From: Desulfurivibrio sp.
GTDB lineage: Bacteria; Desulfobacterota; Desulfobulbia; Desulfobulbales; SURF-16
Assembly (NCBI GenBank): GCA_003605035.1
Contig: QZKJ01000053.1
Span: 1-64,000, forward strand
Length of the DNA: 64,000 nucleotides
Direction of reading: 5' to 3'
A program made the position numbers and the translations under genes. Of this stretch, positions 8,153 to 18,621 are shown piece after piece. Each line of letters opens with the position of its first letter. The stretch's first letter is position 1. Below the pieces are notes generated by a model. That model did no database searches. It was not told where the DNA came from and was given only the letters and a program-made list of their open reading frames with translations.

Positions 8153-10558
8153 ATGATCAATCGTTCCGGTAAAATTGTTGCTATCCTTTTAATCTTTATC
8201 GTTTTATTTGCGTCCGCCGGTTGCGGCGGCCCGGAAAAAAAGAAGGCCAGGTTTTTTGAAAAAGGCAAGGCTCTCTATGAGCAGGGCGATTATGTCAAGG
8301 CCAGGCTGGAGCTGAAAAATGCCATCCAGATCGATCTCAATTTCGCCGAGGCCTACTATTATCTGGGACTGACCGATCTCAAGGACGGCAATCTCCGCGG
8401 CGCGTATGGTTCATTGTCCAAGGCGGTGGAGCTTGACCCGCATCTGACTGCCGCCCAGCTTGAACTGGGCAAGCTGCTGCTGGCTGCCAAAAATCCCGAA
8501 CAGGCCCTGGAAAAAGCGAATCTGGTGCTGGCAGGTGAGCCGGACAATACGGAGGCGCTGCAGTTGAAAAGCGCCATCCTTATCCGGCTGGAGAAACCGG
8601 ACGAGGCTGAAAAGATCCTGAAAGACCTGCTTGCTAAAGGGGTGACCGAGCCGAAAACCTATATTCTGCTCGCCTCTATTTATGACCATCGCGGGGAAAG
8701 GGACAAGGCTCTGGATTTGGTCAGGCAAGGTTTGCAGGTCAATCCCAACGAGGTGAATTTCCATATCATTCTTGCCAGAGTTGCCGTGCAGCAGGGCAAC
8801 CTTGACGAGGCTATTGCCGTCTATCAGAAAATCATTGGCATCGAGCCTGATAATGCGGATCACAAATTGGCCCTGGCCAGCCTGCAATGGGAAAAGGGTG
8901 ACAAGGATGAGGCGACCGGGATTCTGAACGCACTGCTTGACACGGAACCGGCGGATGAGGAGGTATCCTTGAAGGTGGCCAGGTTCTATGCGACAAAAAA
9001 GGAGAAGGAACTGGCTGAAGAGACTCTGACCGCTGCCCTCGGCAAGCTGCCGAAAAGTTTTCTGGTCCGTTTCCAGCTCAGTGAATTTTACCTCAGTGAC
9101 AACAAAATCGATGAGGCGGTCAAGCTGCTGGAGCAGTGCCTGACCCTGGAAAGCGACCCCGCTGCCCCCGCCATCCTGCAGGCAAAAAATATCCTGGGCA
9201 GGATTTACCTCAGCCGGGGCGAAGCGGACAAGGCGTCAGCCATGGTGGAGGCGGTGCTGAAGGAAAATCCGAAGAGCATTGACGCCCATTTCACCAGGGG
9301 GAACATCTTCCTGTTAAAGGGGGATGGCGAGAGCGCTGTGGGTGAATTCAGGGTCATCGTCACGGAGCAGCCGCAAAATGTGCCTGCCTATCTGCGCCTG
9401 GCCGAAGCCCATTTCATGAACAAACAGCTTGAACTGGCCGGGGAAACCTTGAAAAAGGGGCTTGAGGCCAATCCGGATTCGCGGGATATTTTACAGAGGC
9501 TTGTCAAGTTTTACATGGTGAAAAAAGATACCGGCGCGGCGGAGGAAACGATCAAGGCCTTTCTGGCCAAGCACGATGATGACTGGCAGGTTCGGGCAGC
9601 GCTTGGTGATTTTTATGTTATCAGCCAGAAGATGGATACGGCCCGGGAGCAGTATGAAAAAATTATTGCCATGGCCCCGGATAACCCCGTCGGTTATTTA
9701 CGCCTCAGCAATCTGCTGTGGAAGAAAGAGCAGAAGAAGGAAGCTGTCGCCCTGCTCGAAAAAGGGATCGCCGCCAACCGCAATTCCCTGCCGCTGATTT
9801 CCGCGCTTGCCCAGGTTTATCTGGTTGAAAAGCAATATGATAAGGCCATCGCCCTCTGCGAAAAGCGGATCGCGGAAAACCCGCGGGATGCCTTTACCTA
9901 TAATCTGCTCGGCCGGGTTTATCTGGCGCGCAAGGATTTCGAGCCTGCGGAAAAGGCCTTTAACCAGGCTATTGCATTGAACCCGGAGTGGCTTACCCCC
10001 CATAACAGCCTGGCCGCCCTCTATGTCCTGCAGGGCAAGCCGGAGGGTGCCATTACCAAATTCGAAGAGGCGCTGAAGGTTGATCCCGACAGCGCGGGAA
10101 CCTATCTTTCCCTGGCCATGCTTTACGAGCAGACCGGCAGATATGAGCAGGCCATGGCCGTCTATGAGCGGGCTTTGGCCAAAAATGACAAGTTCTGGCC
10201 GGCGGCGAACAATCTGGCCTTTCTGCTCAGTGAACACGCCCCAAGCCCGGAAAATCTGGACAGGGCTCTGAAGCTCGTGCAGCAGGCCCAGGCGGTGCGG
10301 CCTGATGAACCTGAGGTGCTTGACACCCTGGGCTGGGTTTACTATAAAATGGGAAATTCCCAGCGGGCTGCGGAAATCATCAGCCAGGCCCAGAGCGCGG
10401 ATCCGACGAATGCTATCCTGAACTATCATCTTGGCCTGGTGCTTGCAGAGACGGAGCGCCAAGAGGAAGCCCGGCAGCATCTGCAGGAGGCCGTGAACAG
10501 CGGCCAGGATTTCAACGGCATCGACAAGGCCAGGGAGTTGCTGAAGAGTCTGCCGTAA
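8153..10558 (+). CDS. prsT: TPR-repeat lipoprotein, XrtA/PEP-CTERM system PrsT-like
   Basis: Lipobox (FASAGC), about 20 TPR-like repeats over 801 aa, first gene of an EPS export module. Confidence 0.8.
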   Translation: MINRSGKIVAILLIFIVLFASAGCGGPEKKKARFFEKGKALYEQGDYVKARLELKNAIQIDLNFAEAYYYLGLTDLKDGNLRGAYGSLSKAVELDPHLTAAQLELGKLLLAAKNPEQALEKANLVLAGEPDNTEALQLKSAILIRLEKPDEAEKILKDLLAKGVTEPKTYILLASIYDHRGERDKALDLVRQGLQVNPNEVNFHIILARVAVQQGNLDEAIAVYQKIIGIEPDNADHKLALASLQWEKGDKDEATGILNALLDTEPADEEVSLKVARFYATKKEKELAEETLTAALGKLPKSFLVRFQLSEFYLSDNKIDEAVKLLEQCLTLESDPAAPAILQAKNILGRIYLSRGEADKASAMVEAVLKENPKSIDAHFTRGNIFLLKGDGESAVGEFRVIVTEQPQNVPAYLRLAEAHFMNKQLELAGETLKKGLEANPDSRDILQRLVKFYMVKKDTGAAEETIKAFLAKHDDDWQVRAALGDFYVISQKMDTAREQYEKIIAMAPDNPVGYLRLSNLLWKKEQKKEAVALLEKGIAANRNSLPLISALAQVYLVEKQYDKAIALCEKRIAENPRDAFTYNLLGRVYLARKDFEPAEKAFNQAIALNPEWLTPHNSLAALYVLQGKPEGAITKFEEALKVDPDSAGTYLSLAMLYEQTGRYEQAMAVYERALAKNDKFWPAANNLAFLLSEHAPSPENLDRALKLVQQAQAVRPDEPEVLDTLGWVYYKMGNSQRAAEIISQAQSADPTNAILNYHLGLVLAETERQEEARQHLQEAVNSGQDFNGIDKARELLKSLP

Positions 10559-10674
10559 AAAAGTTGCTGATGGGTTTTGCCGGCGCCAGAATTTTCTTGT
10601 CACCACTGTCCTGACTATGCTAAAGCAGGTTAATTTGCCTGCCTGACTATTTTATTGCTTGCGTGAGGAGTACC

Positions 10675-11253
10675 ATGAAAAGATTGCTCGGTTTGCTGTG
10701 CTGTTTCTCCCTGCTGCTGTTTGCCGCTGCTCCCCTGTGGGCGGTCGAGGATGCTCTGCCGCTGACCGGCGAGCCCTACCTGATTGGTGCGGGTGATGTG
10801 CTGGATATTTCCGTCTGGAAGGATGAAGCCCAGACCAAAAGCGTGGTGGTGCTGCCGGACGGCACCATATCGTTTCCATTGATCGGACAGGTGGTGGCGG
10901 AGGGCAGGACGGTTGCCCAGCTTAAGGAGGAAATCCGGCAGAAGGTTTCCCAGTTTGTGCCTGATCCTGTCTTGACCGTCATCGTGCACCAGGTGAACAG
11001 CATGTTGATCTATGTTGTCGGCAAGGTGAACAGTCCGGGCCGTTTTCTGCTCAGCACCAACGTCAATGTGCTGCAGGCGCTCACCATGGCCGGCGGGCTT
11101 AATCCCTTTGCCAAACGAGAGAAAATTACCATCATGCGCGAGGAAGGCGGCAACACGACGATTTTTAAATTCAATTATGACGAGGTTGCCGCGGGCGAGA
11201 ATCTGCCGCAGAATATCCGGCTCCGCCGCGGGGATGTGGTTGTGGTCCCATGA
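10675..11253 (+). CDS. Polysaccharide export protein (Wza/BexD-like, SLBB)
   Basis: YLIGAGDVLDISVWKDEAQTKSVVVLPDGTISFPLIGQVVAEGRT; start chosen at internal Met before signal peptide. Confidence 0.88.
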   Translation: MKRLLGLLCCFSLLLFAAAPLWAVEDALPLTGEPYLIGAGDVLDISVWKDEAQTKSVVVLPDGTISFPLIGQVVAEGRTVAQLKEEIRQKVSQFVPDPVLTVIVHQVNSMLIYVVGKVNSPGRFLLSTNVNVLQALTMAGGLNPFAKREKITIMREEGGNTTIFKFNYDEVAAGENLPQNIRLRRGDVVVVP

Positions 11254-12416
11254 GAAAACTTGCCGTCCCTGCCCTGGTCCTGGTTGCCCTGTGCGTCCTG
11301 CCTGCCGCCCGCGATGGTTGGGCAGACGATTTCAGTGTCATCCCCAGCGCCTCGATCCGTGAAGAGTACAATGACAATATAAATTTTGATGCCGATACGG
11401 AGGAGGATGATTTCATCACCACCGCCTCGCTGGGTCTGGCGGTGCGGGAGCGGACGGAACTCGTGCAGGCGGCCCTGACGACACGGTTTGACGGCCTGGC
11501 CTATGCGGAGAACAGTGAATTAAACGATATTGAGGAGTATTACAAGGGCAGCATCAGCTATCTGCTCAATCCATTTTTAAAACTGTCCGCCGATGCGCTT
11601 TACTCGGTGGATTCGCGGGCGGACCGTGATCTGGACGTCACCGGCTATACGCTTACCACCGATGTCAGGAGACGCCAGAACTACTCCCTTGCCGCGGATT
11701 ACCAGGCCACGGAAAAAACCACGCTTTTCACCTCCTACTCCTATCTGGACGATCAGTTTGAAACCGCTGATGTGGATGAATTTACCGGCCAGAATGCGCT
11801 GGTCGGCCTGACCAGAAGCCTGGATCTTACCAAGCCGACCGCAGCCCGCCTCTACGGCCGCTACAGCCATTATGATTTTTACAGTTCCAGGGTGGATAAT
11901 TACAGTGTAACCGCTGGTTTCAGCCGGCAGTACAGTGAAAAATTGAGCTATGTTTTTGATATCGGGCCCAGGTATACTGAGGGCAGCGAGAAGAACACGA
12001 GCGATACCTCCTACGATAATGGTCTGGGCGGGCAGTTCACCCTGACTTATAACGAGGAATTGACCACGGCGGAGATGAATATCTTCCATGAAGTGAGCGG
12101 ATCAAGCGGCCGCAACGGCGCCACCGAGCGCACCGGTCTGGTTCTGTCCCTCAAGCACCGCATCGGCGAGAGGTCGTCGGTCCGTCTGGGTATTGACAGT
12201 TACCTCAACAAGGCGGACCGCGATGCGGCGTTTGTCAGTGATTTCGAGGAACTGACCACCACGGTTTCCCCCTCTCTGCATTATGAGTTCAATCCGGCGA
12301 TTTTCTGCGAGGCGGCCTACCGCTATACCGTGATTGATGACCGGGAGGCTGAGCAGGAAAGACATCGCAACCTGGTGTTTGTCAAACTTACCTACAAATA
12401 TCCGGTTGTTGAGTAA
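11250..12416 (+). CDS. Outer-membrane beta-barrel protein of EPS/PEP-CTERM loci
   Basis: Signal peptide, alternating amphipathic strands, position between Wza-like and Wzz-like genes. Confidence 0.75.
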   Translation: MRKLAVPALVLVALCVLPAARDGWADDFSVIPSASIREEYNDNINFDADTEEDDFITTASLGLAVRERTELVQAALTTRFDGLAYAENSELNDIEEYYKGSISYLLNPFLKLSADALYSVDSRADRDLDVTGYTLTTDVRRRQNYSLAADYQATEKTTLFTSYSYLDDQFETADVDEFTGQNALVGLTRSLDLTKPTAARLYGRYSHYDFYSSRVDNYSVTAGFSRQYSEKLSYVFDIGPRYTEGSEKNTSDTSYDNGLGGQFTLTYNEELTTAEMNIFHEVSGSSGRNGATERTGLVLSLKHRIGERSSVRLGIDSYLNKADRDAAFVSDFEELTTTVSPSLHYEFNPAIFCEAAYRYTVIDDREAEQERHRNLVFVKLTYKYPVVE

Positions 12417-12491
12417 GGTCCGTCCAGGGGTCTTTTCTGCAAAAATGACGATGAAGGGCCTTTGTTATGAATACAGTTGAAAGGAGAGCAG

Positions 12492-14054
12492 ATGGAAGAG
12501 CATGAAATGTCGCCGAATGATTATCTGGCGGTTCTGAAGCGGCGCAAATGGAGCCTGGTGCTGCCGGCAGTCCTGGTGATGCTGCTTTCGGCAGCTGTCG
12601 CCCTGATCCTGCCGCCGGTATATAAATCCGTTTCCACCATTTTGATTGAAGAGCAGGAAATTCCCGCCAATTTCGTGACCACGACGGTGACCAGTTACGC
12701 TGAGCAGCGTCTGCAGTCAATCCATCAGCGGATCATGAGCACCAGCCGTCTGCTGGAAATCATCACCCGCCTCGATCTCTACAAGGACCTGCGGCAAAAG
12801 GCGACAACGGAAGAGGTCATTGACAAGATGCGGGAGGATATCAGTCTGGATTATATCAGCGCGGAGGTTGTCGACCGCAAAACAGGCCGTCCTGCCACCG
12901 CCACCATCGCCTTTACCCTGTCCTATGAGTCCAAGGAAGACCCTGCCACGGTGCAGAAAGTTGCCAATATCCTCGCCTCGCTGTTTCTGGAGGAAAACCT
13001 GCAGGTCCGTGAGCGCCAGGCCATGGAGGCAACCTCCTTCCTGGCGGATGAGCAGAAAAAGGTCAAAAAGAGTCTGGATGAGATTGAGCAGAAAATCGCC
13101 CAATTCAAGCAGGAACATATCAATGAGCTGCCGGAGGTGCTGCAGGTGAACCTGCAGAGCCGGCATAATGTCCAGACCTCCAAGGAAAGACTCAGTGAAC
13201 AGCTCCGTTCGCTGAAGGAACGGGAAGGCGCACTGCAGTCAGACCTGGCCAACCTCTCACCCAAAATGGAGATGGAGGATATCAAAAGACTGGAAACGCT
13301 GAAACTTGAACTGACCAACCTTGAATCGCGTTTTACTGATCAGTATCCGGATGTGATTAAAACCAAGCTGGAGATTGAGAAACTCACCAAGAAGGTAGAT
13401 GCCGGCGAGAAGAATAAACCGGGTGACTTGCCCGATAATCCGGCCTATATCAATCTCTCCTCCCAGCTGGCCAGTGTGCAGGCCGAGATAGAATCAGTAA
13501 AGCGGCAAACCGCTGATCTGCAGAGAAATGAAGACAATTTGAATAAATGGATTGAGACAACTCCCCAGGTGGAGGAGATATATAACGCCCTGCTGTCGGA
13601 GCGGCGCAACCAGCAGGCGAAATTTGACGACCTGACCCAGAAGCTGATGGAGGCCAATGTGGCCTATGGCCTGGAAAAGGATCAGAAAGGCGAGCGTTTT
13701 ACCCTGATCGATCCGGCCCGGCTGCCGGAAAAGCCGGATAAACCGAACCGGCTGGCCATTATGCTCATCGGCATTGTCCTGGGCATGGGTGCCGGAGTTG
13801 CCTGGACCGCGCTGCGGGAATTCAGTGATCAATCGGTCCGCAACGCGGAAATCCTGGTCAGCGCCACCTCTTTCCCGGTGCTCGCCGCCATTCCCAGGAT
13901 CAGCTGCGCGTCAGACATGCAGCAGCATAAGCTGCGCCGGCGCTGGATTGTGCTGCTCCTGCTCGGTATCCTGCTGCTTGCCGTGCTGGCCTTTCATTTC
14001 CTGGTGATGGACCTGAATGTCTTCTGGGCCAAACTGATGCGCCGGATGATGTGA
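12492..14054 (+). CDS. Chain-length determinant (Wzz/GNVR) protein, XrtA-type
   Basis: DYLAVLKRRKWSLVLPAV N-terminal TM, coiled coil, C-terminal TM; AGGAG upstream of Met at 12492. Confidence 0.85.
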   Translation: MEEHEMSPNDYLAVLKRRKWSLVLPAVLVMLLSAAVALILPPVYKSVSTILIEEQEIPANFVTTTVTSYAEQRLQSIHQRIMSTSRLLEIITRLDLYKDLRQKATTEEVIDKMREDISLDYISAEVVDRKTGRPATATIAFTLSYESKEDPATVQKVANILASLFLEENLQVRERQAMEATSFLADEQKKVKKSLDEIEQKIAQFKQEHINELPEVLQVNLQSRHNVQTSKERLSEQLRSLKEREGALQSDLANLSPKMEMEDIKRLETLKLELTNLESRFTDQYPDVIKTKLEIEKLTKKVDAGEKNKPGDLPDNPAYINLSSQLASVQAEIESVKRQTADLQRNEDNLNKWIETTPQVEEIYNALLSERRNQQAKFDDLTQKLMEANVAYGLEKDQKGERFTLIDPARLPEKPDKPNRLAIMLIGIVLGMGAGVAWTALREFSDQSVRNAEILVSATSFPVLAAIPRISCASDMQQHKLRRRWIVLLLLGILLLAVLAFHFLVMDLNVFWAKLMRRMM

Positions 14055-14164
14055 AGGCGTCCTGGCAACACATAACGGGAACATGGCAATACTGTAAACG
14101 GGGCGACCAGGACCTCGGATGTCACATTCGCATACCGGCCAGGCTGACTGGGCCGGCTTAAGAG

Positions 14165-15001
14165 ATGGGAAATATGAAATTACGAAAAGCCCTTGATAAA
14201 GCAAATAAGGAACGCCAGGAAACTCTGGATGATGCGCCGGAAGTGATGGAAGGATTGCTGGATGCGGGTGAAGACGCAGCCGAATATATTGCGCCTCCGA
14301 AGGGCGGGGTGTGGAAGGCCCCGGTTTATTCGGAGTCGCTTTCCGTGCGGCTGGATTCCCAGAAGCTGATGAAAAACCGCTGCATCTGCATCGCCGCTGA
14401 TGCCCCGGAACTCGATGCCTTCAAGGTGTTGCGGACCCAGATCCAGCAACGCACCAGAGAACAGGGCATGAACACCATTATGGTGACCAGCGTCAGGCCG
14501 GGGGAGGGGAAAACGGTTACCGCCATCAATCTGGCCCTCACCTTTGCCAGGGAATATCACCAGACGGTCCTGCTGGTTGACTGCGACCTGAAGAAACAGG
14601 ATATCCACCGTTACCTTGAATTTTCCAGTGACAGGGGGCTGATTGATTACCTGGAATATGACATGCCGCTGAAAGACTTCATCATCTGGCCGGGCGTCGA
14701 GAAGCTGACTCTGATTTCCGGGGGGCGGACCGTTTCGGACAGCACGGAGCTGCTGGGCTCGCCGAAGATGAAGGGGCTGCTGGCGGAAATGAAAAACCGT
14801 TACGATGACCGCTATGTCATACTCGATGTCCCGGCGGTGCTGGATGGGGCTGATGCCATGGTTTTCGCCCCGCTGGTGGACGGCATTATCATGGTGGTGG
14901 AAAAAGGGGTTACTTCGCTCGGTGATGTCAAGAAGGCGGTCGAGCTTATGCCCCGGGAGAAGTTCCTCGGCTTTGTGCTTAATGACCGCACCGGGGAGTA
15001 G
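14165..15001 (+). CDS. CpsD/CapB-like tyrosine-kinase-family ATPase of EPS locus
   Basis: MVTSVRPGEGKTVTAINLALTFA Walker A, LLVDCDLKKQ Walker A'; lacks a tyrosine-rich tail. Confidence 0.82.
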   Translation: MGNMKLRKALDKANKERQETLDDAPEVMEGLLDAGEDAAEYIAPPKGGVWKAPVYSESLSVRLDSQKLMKNRCICIAADAPELDAFKVLRTQIQQRTREQGMNTIMVTSVRPGEGKTVTAINLALTFAREYHQTVLLVDCDLKKQDIHRYLEFSSDRGLIDYLEYDMPLKDFIIWPGVEKLTLISGGRTVSDSTELLGSPKMKGLLAEMKNRYDDRYVILDVPAVLDGADAMVFAPLVDGIIMVVEKGVTSLGDVKKAVELMPREKFLGFVLNDRTGE

Positions 15002-15086
15002 CCTTTATTGTTTTCCGGCATGCAGACGGCCAACGCGCTGCCGCGGTTTTTCTTATCCATCTTAATTTCCGGCACAGCTACCGCCT

Positions 15087-16286
15087 ATGTATGAAAAGTT
15101 TTACGGTCTTTCTGAAAAACCGTTTCATATTGTCCCCAACCCCCATTTCCTCTATCTCAGCGCCAAGCATCAGCACGCCCTGACCTATCTGGAGTATGGC
15201 ATCCGGGAGGGCATGGGCTTTATTCTGCTTACCGGCGAAATCGGCACCGGCAAGACCACCCTGATCCGCCACATGCTTAATCAGATTGAGCGGGAAATCG
15301 AGGTGGCGGTGATCTTTAACACCAATGTCTCCCCCAACCAGCTGCTCAGCCTGATCCTGCAGGAGTTTGAGCTGGAGGCGGATGGGGCTGACAAGGCCAG
15401 AAACCTGGACCGGATCTACCAGTTTCTCATTCAGCGGTATGCCAGGCGGAGCCGGGTGCTGCTGATCATTGATGAGGCCCAGAACCTGTCTGATGAGGTG
15501 CTGGAAGAGGTGCGCATGCTCTCCAACCTGCAGGCTGACGACACCTTGCTGCTGCAGATCATGCTGGTCGGCCAGCCGGAGTTGAAGAACAAACTGAAAC
15601 GGCCTGGTCTTGCCCAGCTCACCCAGCGTATCGCCGTCAATTATCATCTGATGCCGTTGAACCGGGAGGAGACAGGGATTTACATCACCTCGCGGCTGGA
15701 AAAAGTGGGTGGAGATCCCGCGCTGTTCACCCCGGCAGCCATGGATGAAATTTATCGCGCTTCTGGCGGTACGCCGCGCTCGATCAATCTGCTCTGTGAT
15801 TCGGCCCTGGTCTATGGTTTTGCCGATGAGCTGCAGAAAATTGATAAGGAGATCGTCCTGCAGGTCCTTGAAGATAAAGGCGATCTGGCCTGGACCGCGG
15901 AATCCCGGGTTGCCGATGCACCTTTGATGGACCAGGCTGCCGCGGCGGGGGCTGAATATGGCGAATTGACCCAGCGGCTGGCCACGGTGGAAAAACAGGT
16001 GCAGGAACTTCGTTTCCAGCTCAACCTGCAGCAGGATGAACTGCAAAGACAGGCCGGCGGCTTTAAGGATGAAATGGTCCGGCAGCTGACCGCTCAGCTC
16101 GAGCAGGAGCGCAAAAAAAGCGAGAAACTGCTGCTTGAGTATGGCCGGATCAAGGAACGGCTGAAGTGGCTGGAAGGGGGCAGCACCATGCCGCCAGCCC
16201 CGGCCGCTGAGGTCTCAGATGATGGCAGGGAAGCCGGCGCTGAAAAAAAGCCCAGAAAGGCATCCTGGTTCTCTTTTCGGTTTTAG
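15087..16286 (+). CDS. ExeA/GspA-like AAA ATPase, XrtA/PEP-CTERM-associated type
   Basis: MYEKFYGLSEKPFHIVPNPHFLYLS; LTGEIGTGKTTLIRHML; LLIIDEAQNL. Confidence 0.85.
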   Translation: MYEKFYGLSEKPFHIVPNPHFLYLSAKHQHALTYLEYGIREGMGFILLTGEIGTGKTTLIRHMLNQIEREIEVAVIFNTNVSPNQLLSLILQEFELEADGADKARNLDRIYQFLIQRYARRSRVLLIIDEAQNLSDEVLEEVRMLSNLQADDTLLLQIMLVGQPELKNKLKRPGLAQLTQRIAVNYHLMPLNREETGIYITSRLEKVGGDPALFTPAAMDEIYRASGGTPRSINLLCDSALVYGFADELQKIDKEIVLQVLEDKGDLAWTAESRVADAPLMDQAAAAGAEYGELTQRLATVEKQVQELRFQLNLQQDELQRQAGGFKDEMVRQLTAQLEQERKKSEKLLLEYGRIKERLKWLEGGSTMPPAPAAEVSDDGREAGAEKKPRKASWFSFRF

Positions 16287-16384
16287 GCGCCGTTGCGCAA
16301 ACCGCTTATTTTTGCGCATTTCCTTACGGTTCCTTATGCCGTCTCTGGCAACCAGACGGCAATGTTATTTTATGACAACAGGTT
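16286..16384 (+). repeat. ~100-nt two-hairpin dispersed repeat, copy A
   Basis: Extended identity to reverse complement of 45255..45355 (tccttatgccgtctctg[g/a]caacc[a/g]gacggc[a/g]atgttattttat). Confidence 0.8.
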
Positions 16385-16395
16385 AGCAAGTTTGC

Positions 16396-17073
16396 ATGTC
16401 CTTTTCTCTTTCTTCCGCCGCCCGACCAGGCGAGCTGCCCCTGCTTTTTCTGCCCGGCTGGGGGTTTGACGCCCGGCTGCTTGCCCTTTACCGGTTATTT
16501 CCCGGCAGATGCCTGATCCTGCCCGATTCCTTTATTGATCCCGTCTGTTTTGCCGCTGATCTGGCGACCTTTCTGCGGAGCAGGCATATCGCGGAAATAG
16601 CCGTGCTGGGCTGGTCCATGGGGGCGCAGCTGGGGCTGGACCTCTGCCTCTCCCATGCCCGCCTGGTGGGGCGGCTTGATCTGGTTGCCATGCGCAGCCG
16701 CTGGCCGCAGCAGGAGATTGCCGCGACCCGCACGGCAATCGCAGCTGATTTGCCGGCATGTATGCGGGACTTTTACCGCAGATGTTTTTTAGGCTACAAA
16801 AGGCCCTATCACGATTTTGTCAGCAAGCTGCAGGATGATTATCTCCGCCGGCTGGACAGGGAAATACTGATGGCAGGCCTGGATTATCTGCAGGATTTTA
16901 GTCTGCCTGCCCGCCTGCCTGGGGAGGTGGCTGTCCGTATCATTCACGGCCGCCGGGATGTGGTGGCGCCGCTTGAGGAAATGCCGCGGCTGCACGGGGC
17001 AGCAAGCGAAGTTATTGCCAGTGCCGGCCACATGGTGCTGCTTGACTGCTACGGGAAACAGCAGGATGTCTGA
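16396..17073 (+). CDS. bioH: Alpha/beta hydrolase, BioH-like pimeloyl-ACP methyl ester esterase
   Basis: GWSMGAQ nucleophile elbow, overlaps bioC. Confidence 0.65.
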   Translation: MSFSLSSAARPGELPLLFLPGWGFDARLLALYRLFPGRCLILPDSFIDPVCFAADLATFLRSRHIAEIAVLGWSMGAQLGLDLCLSHARLVGRLDLVAMRSRWPQQEIAATRTAIAADLPACMRDFYRRCFLGYKRPYHDFVSKLQDDYLRRLDREILMAGLDYLQDFSLPARLPGEVAVRIIHGRRDVVAPLEEMPRLHGAASEVIASAGHMVLLDCYGKQQDV

Positions 17074-17857
17074 AGCGAGAAAAAAGGAAATTTGCCGTCG
17101 CTTTGCCAAGGCGGCGGCTAGCTATGACGAGTATGCCCTGGTGCAGCAGGAAAGTGCGGCCAGACTGCTGACCGCTCTGCCTGAGTTTTCCGCCGCCCGG
17201 ATCCTGGAGATCGGCTGCGGCACCGGCAATTATACGGTGCGGCTGGCGGCCCGCTTCCCCCGGGCAAGCCTTACTGCCCTTGATTTTGCCGAGGCCATGA
17301 TCAGACAGGCCGGCAAGAAATGCCAGGCCGCTGACGTCGCCTTTCTCCATGCGGACGGCGAGCAGTATCTGGCCGAAAACAGGAGACAATTTGATTTGAT
17401 CACCAGCAATGCCACCATGCAGTGGTTTGATGATCTGGGCCTGGCCTTGGCCCATGTGGCGCGAAGCCTGGCGCCCCGCGGCATTTTTCACGCCTCACTC
17501 TTTGGCCCCTTAAGCCTGCACGAACTGGCGGCGGCGCTGGCCGAAGTTTTTGTCGAGCCGCCGGCCCTGCCGGCCGCGCAATTCCCCGGCCGGGAGACAA
17601 TCGGGCAGCTTGCCAGGGCCAGCTTTGCCAGGGTGGCGATAACCGAAACGGTATACCGGCGCACCTACCTGTCGCTGCAGGATCTTTTCCGCCACATCAG
17701 AGGAACCGGCACCGGCGGCTACCATCCCGCGTTGCCGCGGTTGACCAGGGGCAGACTGCAGAGGTTGGAAGAGTGGTTCCGCGGCCACGGGGGCTTTGCG
17801 CTGTCCTATCAGATTTTTTTTGTCACCGCATCCAGGCCGGATGAGGAGCCCAAGTGA
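17066..17857 (+). CDS. bioC: Malonyl-ACP O-methyltransferase
   Basis: ILEIGCGTGNYT, SAM-methyltransferase fold, next to bioD; start reassigned to ATG 17066. Confidence 0.85.
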   Translation: MSEARKKEICRRFAKAAASYDEYALVQQESAARLLTALPEFSAARILEIGCGTGNYTVRLAARFPRASLTALDFAEAMIRQAGKKCQAADVAFLHADGEQYLAENRRQFDLITSNATMQWFDDLGLALAHVARSLAPRGIFHASLFGPLSLHELAAALAEVFVEPPALPAAQFPGRETIGQLARASFARVAITETVYRRTYLSLQDLFRHIRGTGTGGYHPALPRLTRGRLQRLEEWFRGHGGFALSYQIFFVTASRPDEEPK

Positions 17858-18588
17858 TGACGAAGTCTCTGCCAGGCAAGGCGATTTTTATCACGGCAAC
17901 CGGCACCGGGGTTGGCAAAACCCTGGTCAGTTCCCTGCTGCTCGGGTTTTTGCGTAAGCAGGGGACCAATGCCGGTTACCAGAAATGGGTCAGTACCGGC
18001 GGGGAGCTGCCTGAGGATCTGCTCTTCTGCCTGCAAAAAAACGGCATGGAGTTTGTCCGGGAAAAACTCGACAGCCAGGTGGTTTACCGCTTTGCTTTGC
18101 CGGCCTCTCCCCATCTGGCCGCGGAACAGGCGGGCGGAGAGGTTGATGCCGGGCAGCTCCAGGCGGCGTTTGCCCGCTGCGCCGGCGAGCATGAGCTGCT
18201 GGTGGTGGAAGGGGTGGGCGGCGTCCTGGTGCCGCTGCGCCGGGACCTGCTGCTGGCGGATTTCGTGGCCCGCCTCCGGCTGCCGGTGCTGATCGTGGCC
18301 TGCAGCGGCCTGGGCACCATCAACCATACCCTGTTGACCATTGAAGCCCTGCGGCACAGGAAGCTGAAGGTGCTCGGCGTGGTTTTTTCCGATGAACAGG
18401 AGGGGATGGCGGCGGATGATCCTCTGATCGCCGATAATATGCGGACCATAGCGGAAACGGCCGGGGTGGAGGTTTTCGGCCGCCTGTTGCGCCATCGCGA
18501 TTATGCCCGCTTGGAGCAGGCCTTCCAGCCTGTGGGCCGGGCGATCTGGCGGAAATTCCGCTCGCTGGCCAAGTCGCGGCAGAGGTGA
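17854..18588 (+). CDS. bioD: Dethiobiotin synthetase
   Basis: IFITATGTGVGKTLVSSLL, VEGVGGVLVPL. Confidence 0.9.
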   Translation: MMTKSLPGKAIFITATGTGVGKTLVSSLLLGFLRKQGTNAGYQKWVSTGGELPEDLLFCLQKNGMEFVREKLDSQVVYRFALPASPHLAAEQAGGEVDAGQLQAAFARCAGEHELLVVEGVGGVLVPLRRDLLLADFVARLRLPVLIVACSGLGTINHTLLTIEALRHRKLKVLGVVFSDEQEGMAADDPLIADNMRTIAETAGVEVFGRLLRHRDYARLEQAFQPVGRAIWRKFRSLAKSRQR

Positions 18589-18621
18589 GAGAGGCAATCT
18601 CCTGCCTCGGTATGCCCTGTT

